Source: a bacterium (GTDB taxonomy: Bacteria; Verrucomicrobiota; Kiritimatiellia; UBA8416). Taken from it: a DNA stretch of 7,230 nucleotides. The position numbers and the translations under genes were made by a program. The notes under the pieces were generated by a model, which had not been told where the DNA came from, did no database searches, and was given only the letters and a program-made list of their open reading frames with translations. Shown here one piece after another: positions 4,533 through 7,230 of the stretch. The stretch spans positions 1 to 7,230 of the forward strand of contig JAIFLS010000043.1 of the NCBI GenBank assembly GCA_020048935.1. Direction: 5' to 3'. Positions within the stretch are counted from its first letter, which is position 1. Each line of letters starts with the position of its first letter.

Positions 4533-6804
4533 CTGGGAAAACGCCTTTGTGACCGGCAATGGCCGGCATGGCACGATGGTGACAGGCGGGCCTGGCGAGC
4601 AAACCATTATTTGCGTGCATGAGGAATTATTCCTCCGCCCCTGGGCCCGGAACACGGTCGCCGTGGCCAATATCGCCCATCTGCTGCCGGAAGTACGCCA
4701 ACGGGTGGCGGCCGGGCAAGCCAAGGAAGCCTCCGGCCTGGCCTGCGCCGAAGCCCGGCGTCAACTCGATGCGATGGGCGCCAAGGAGATCTGGGGTGTC
4801 ATTCCCCATCCGGCTTTTGATCTGAATATTGGTTGCGGCGAACCAGGGACGCCGGCCTCGTTCCGGCGCCAGCTTGACCTCGAAACCGGGGAACTCCTGA
4901 CCCATTGGGATCGTGGCTCCACCCGGATCGAACAACGTGTGTTTTCCTCCCGGACCCACAACGCGAATGTCGTTCAACTCAAAGCGGTAGGCGGCGGAAA
5001 ACTGGATGTGTCATTGAGCCTGGATGAAACACCGGGCCGGAGCGGATTATCGCACGACCTCAACCTGGATACGGCTTTCCAACAGGTGCGCAGCCACGCT
5101 TCCCCGGGCTGGCTCTTCTACCAGGCGCAGTACGGCAAGGATCCCGGCGGCTATTCCGGGACGGCCCGCGTTACCCTTCGAGGCGGACAAAGCCGGTGCG
5201 ACGGAAACCGGCTCCACGTCCAGGCGAGCGACGAGATCCTGATCGTGTTGCGGATCACGCCCTTGAACGATGGCTCGGAGGCACAACAGGCCGAAGCCCG
5301 TACGCAAGCGCAGGAATCCTTGGCTAGCCTTCCGGATGATTACCCTTCACTCCTCGCCCCGCATGCCAGGGAGCACGGCGCGATGTTCCGCCGGGTGACG
5401 ATGGACTGGGGTTGCGCCGCGCAATGGGCCAGCACCCCCACCGAGGAGATGCTCGCCTCGACCCATGCCAACGGCCTCAATCCGTTGTTCCTGGAGCAAA
5501 TGCATGCGATGGGACGTTACCTGTTGATCTCGACGTGTGGCCGGTTTCCGCCGCCGTTGCAAGGGATCTGGGGCGGGGGCTGGAAGCCGGAGTGGGCCGG
5601 TGGTTTCGTGTTGGACAGCAATCTCAACCTCGCGATCCTCGGCGTGTCGGTTGGCGACTTGCCGGAATGTGCCGAATCCTATTTCGGATATGTCGAGCGG
5701 ATCCTCCCGGGATGGCGGCTCAACGCCCACCATTACCTCGGTTGCCGCGGGTTCCTGGTGTCCCACTATAGCGATCCGGAGAATGGACGCCTCCATCACT
5801 TTTCCCCCAAACACATCTGGATGTATTGGCCTGCGGGAGCGGCGTGGAATATCCAACCTTTCCTCCACCATGCCTGGATTACCGGGGATGAGGGTTTCCT
5901 GCGCGAGCGGGTATTGCCACTTTACCGCGAGACGGCTGAATTCTACGAGGATTACCTCGAACTCGGGAGCGATGGCTACTACCACATATCCCCGGGCATT
6001 TCCCCGGAAAACCCGCCCCCGGGCAGCCCGACCCTGCTGGCCCGCGACTGCACGATGGATATCGCGGCCGCCCGCGAGGTTTTCGATGTCCTTGTGCAGA
6101 TCGGACGGAAGCTCAAGCTCGACGACCGGGAGATAGCCAAGTGGCAGTCCTACCATGACCAGATGCTGCCCTACCGGATCAATGCGGATGGCGCCCTGGC
6201 CGAGTTCATTCCCCAGGAGCTGGGCGACAATTACAGTCATCGCCACAGCTCCCATCTCTATCCTGTATTCCCGGGGAACGAGTTCCTCAAACCCGGAACG
6301 GATCCCGCCTTGATCAACGCCGCCCAGGTTGCCCTGGATAAACGGTTTGCCTTCGACACCACCTCGGCCCATGGATTGGTGCATGTGGCGCTGATGGCCG
6401 TCCGCCTGCATGACTCCGCCAAAATGCTCACCTGCCTGGATCGCTTCGCACGCCGAAAGTATGTCTATACCGGCCTCGTCACCTCCCACGAACCGAACCA
6501 CCAGATCTACAACCTCGACAGCGTGCTCAGCCTCCCGCGGTTGTTGATGGACATGGTGGTGCTGTCGGAGCCAGGCCGGCTGGAACTCCTGCCGGCGTGC
6601 CCGCCTTCGTTCCCGGCCGGACAGCTTGCCGGGTTACGCATTTGCGGCGGCCACAAGCTCGATATCACCTGGAACCAAGGGAATCTGGCCTCCGCCACCC
6701 TATACCCCGGTTCGGATGACACCCTTGATATCACCCTTGGACCAACCCGGAGAACGGTTAACCTCAAATCCGGAATTCCCTACCCGCTGCGTGGGTTCTT
6801 ATAA
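4468..6804 (+). CDS. GH95-like glycoside hydrolase, divergent active site, no signal peptide
   Basis: This is a 778-residue protein. ATG 4468 is the first possible start: TGA is in frame three codons earlier (4459-4461). The ribosome binding site is poor. The order fits GH95: an N-terminal beta domain opening with AFVTGNGRHGTMVTGG (26-41), a central (alpha/alpha)6 barrel (about 330-680) and a C-terminal beta domain with LELLPACPPSFPAGQLAGLR. Barrel motifs are LQGIWGGGWKPEWAGG (364-379), LDSNLNLAIL (382-391), GISPEN with Glu514, and SHRHSSHLYPVFPG (from about 590). Family knowledge: GH95 enzymes are mostly alpha-1,2-L-fucosidases or L-galactosidases. They use a general acid Glu (SPEN motif) and two Asn in an N-I-N-x-x-M-N-Y-W motif, helped by an Asp. 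Here the first Asn is Asp383, the second is Asn385, and MNYW is replaced. The QIDGNFG-like motif reads HQIYNLDS (678-685), with Tyr681 where Asp is expected. With no signal peptide it is probably cytoplasmic, acting on imported oligosaccharides. Substrate is uncertain. Confidence 0.85.
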   Translation: MQKAISYQSTRRWIAWSRTIPDWENAFVTGNGRHGTMVTGGPGEQTIICVHEELFLRPWARNTVAVANIAHLLPEVRQRVAAGQAKEASGLACAEARRQLDAMGAKEIWGVIPHPAFDLNIGCGEPGTPASFRRQLDLETGELLTHWDRGSTRIEQRVFSSRTHNANVVQLKAVGGGKLDVSLSLDETPGRSGLSHDLNLDTAFQQVRSHASPGWLFYQAQYGKDPGGYSGTARVTLRGGQSRCDGNRLHVQASDEILIVLRITPLNDGSEAQQAEARTQAQESLASLPDDYPSLLAPHAREHGAMFRRVTMDWGCAAQWASTPTEEMLASTHANGLNPLFLEQMHAMGRYLLISTCGRFPPPLQGIWGGGWKPEWAGGFVLDSNLNLAILGVSVGDLPECAESYFGYVERILPGWRLNAHHYLGCRGFLVSHYSDPENGRLHHFSPKHIWMYWPAGAAWNIQPFLHHAWITGDEGFLRERVLPLYRETAEFYEDYLELGSDGYYHISPGISPENPPPGSPTLLARDCTMDIAAAREVFDVLVQIGRKLKLDDREIAKWQSYHDQMLPYRINADGALAEFIPQELGDNYSHRHSSHLYPVFPGNEFLKPGTDPALINAAQVALDKRFAFDTTSAHGLVHVALMAVRLHDSAKMLTCLDRFARRKYVYTGLVTSHEPNHQIYNLDSVLSLPRLLMDMVVLSEPGRLELLPACPPSFPAGQLAGLRICGGHKLDITWNQGNLASATLYPGSDDTLDITLGPTRRTVNLKSGIPYPLRGFL
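4492..4519 (+). other. Perfect 11-bp inverted repeat in the first codons of the hydrolase
   Basis: TCGACCAGGCG (4492-4502) and CGCCTGGTCGA (4509-4519) are exact complements separated by CTGGAT. The stem is GC-rich and lies in codons 9-18 of the hydrolase. In mRNA it would be a stable hairpin close to the start codon; in DNA it could be a symmetric protein-binding site. There is no T-run after it, so it is not an intrinsic terminator. Confidence 0.75.
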
Positions 6805-6836
6805 CTGCTCGTTGACTGCGGGACGTAGCGTACGGG

Positions 6837-7230
6837 ATGCTGCAGAAGCTTGCCGCCGACAAACAAAGGCTTACACGGCTACTTCAACAGGAAACACTTT
6901 CCGCCGAAATCATGAGCCGGACATTCAAGAGCTTCAGCTAGATCGTCGAGAAGTCATCACCAGAAGAGATCAAGTAACGTTTATCCCAGGTGATTGAAGT
7001 GGTGGAGTGGCATTGGGACGCCGAAATGCCAGGCGTTGGACATTATCGCATTGGATACTTTGAACAACTCCATCTAGGTATACGAATGGAACCCCCGGAA
7101 AATCAGGGTGGTTACATTTGTTCTGTGAAGGGTATCGAATGGCTCCGCGACCGTATTAAGCACTGCACCAAAGGGCTTAAGGTAATGTGGGAAGTAATGC
7201 CCTTTTACACAAGGTGTTATGAAAGGCGGC
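6837..7230 (+). pseudogene. Interrupted frame, possible serine-recombinase C-terminus, runs off the right edge
   Basis: One reading frame stays coding-like from ATG 6837 to the window end but holds two stops, TAG at 6939-6941 and TAA at 6975-6977. Before the first stop it reads MLQKLAADKQRLTRLLQQET, a coiled-coil-like stretch, then SRTFKSFS. Between stops it reads IVEKSSPEEIK. After the second it reads RLSQVIEVVEWHWDAEMPGV and GHYRIGYFEQ. A coiled coil followed by F..I...S.PEE....L...IE.VEW is the usual pattern at the C-terminal end of large serine recombinases; this is pattern recognition, not a search result. The later part (QGGYICSVKGIEWLRDRIKH and on) I do not recognise. Alternatively a separate gene begins at GTG 6999, which has AGGTGAT (6988-6994) just upstream, and continues beyond the window. 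No catalytic recombinase domain is present. Confidence 0.4.

Noticed and set aside
4261..4620. Minus-strand frame across the start of the hydrolase
   Set aside because: No ribosome binding site, no motif, and it covers both intergenic DNA and antisense of a confident gene.
5347..6501. A 384-codon open frame on the minus strand inside the hydrolase gene
   Set aside because: It is antisense to the GC-rich hydrolase gene, has no ribosome binding site or domain pattern, and the plus-strand protein has clear family motifs throughout.
6939..6977. Stop-codon reassignment to explain two in-frame stops at the right end
   Set aside because: All complete genes here end at normal TAA, TAG or TGA codons, and two different stops would have to be read through; decay is simpler.

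Overview
The window reads as an accessory stretch of a bacterial chromosome, most likely from the Planctomycetota-Verrucomicrobiota-Chlamydiota group (a Verrucomicrobiota, Kiritimatiellota or Lentisphaerota member). This is inference from gene content. The clues are a secreted autotransporter-associated beta-strand-repeat protein, a GH95-like glycoside hydrolase without a signal peptide, an SGNH/GDSL esterase of the carbohydrate-esterase type, and remnants that resemble serine-recombinase-associated DNA. There is no rRNA, tRNA or CRISPR array that I can see.

Left part (1-2976). The 3' part of an SGNH/GDSL hydrolase gene enters from the left edge. It is followed after 25 bases, on the same strand, by a secreted beta-strand-repeat protein that carries a run of nine G inside a repeat. 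A convergent gene on the minus strand encodes a small secreted protein with six canonical EF-hand calcium loops. A strong hairpin between the two (2298-2330) probably terminates both. The EF-hand gene has a well-formed sigma70-type promoter, and three tandem 10-bp repeats lie just upstream of its -35 box.

Middle part (3140-4467). This is a decayed zone. A DUF1456 (YehS-like) gene keeps a good promoter and ribosome binding site but is broken in the linker between its two repeats. It runs directly into a frameshifted, truncated fragment of a ParB/KorB-like helix-turn-helix protein. A terminator-like hairpin (3880-3930) separates this from a small minus-strand gene of 60 codons. Upstream of that gene are a 22-codon coding scrap and two short perfect inverted repeats.

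Right part (4468-7230). A complete 778-residue GH95-like hydrolase is the main gene. It has the family's domain order, but several positions that are conserved and catalytic in characterised alpha-L-fucosidases are changed. Its first codons contain a perfect 11-bp inverted repeat overlapped by a short out-of-frame reading frame. After it, one continuous reading frame interrupted by two stop codons runs off the right edge. Its first part resembles the C-terminal end of a serine recombinase.

Taken together, the SGNH esterase and the GH95-like enzyme fit polysaccharide or glycoconjugate breakdown. The beta-strand-repeat and EF-hand proteins are cell-surface or secreted proteins. The broken genes on both sides of the hydrolase suggest that the region was shaped by mobile DNA that has since decayed. 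I see no convincing evidence for a complete novel defence or mobile system. The most unusual points are the altered active-site motifs of the hydrolase, the hairpin at its start, the G9 tract and the helically phased repeats.
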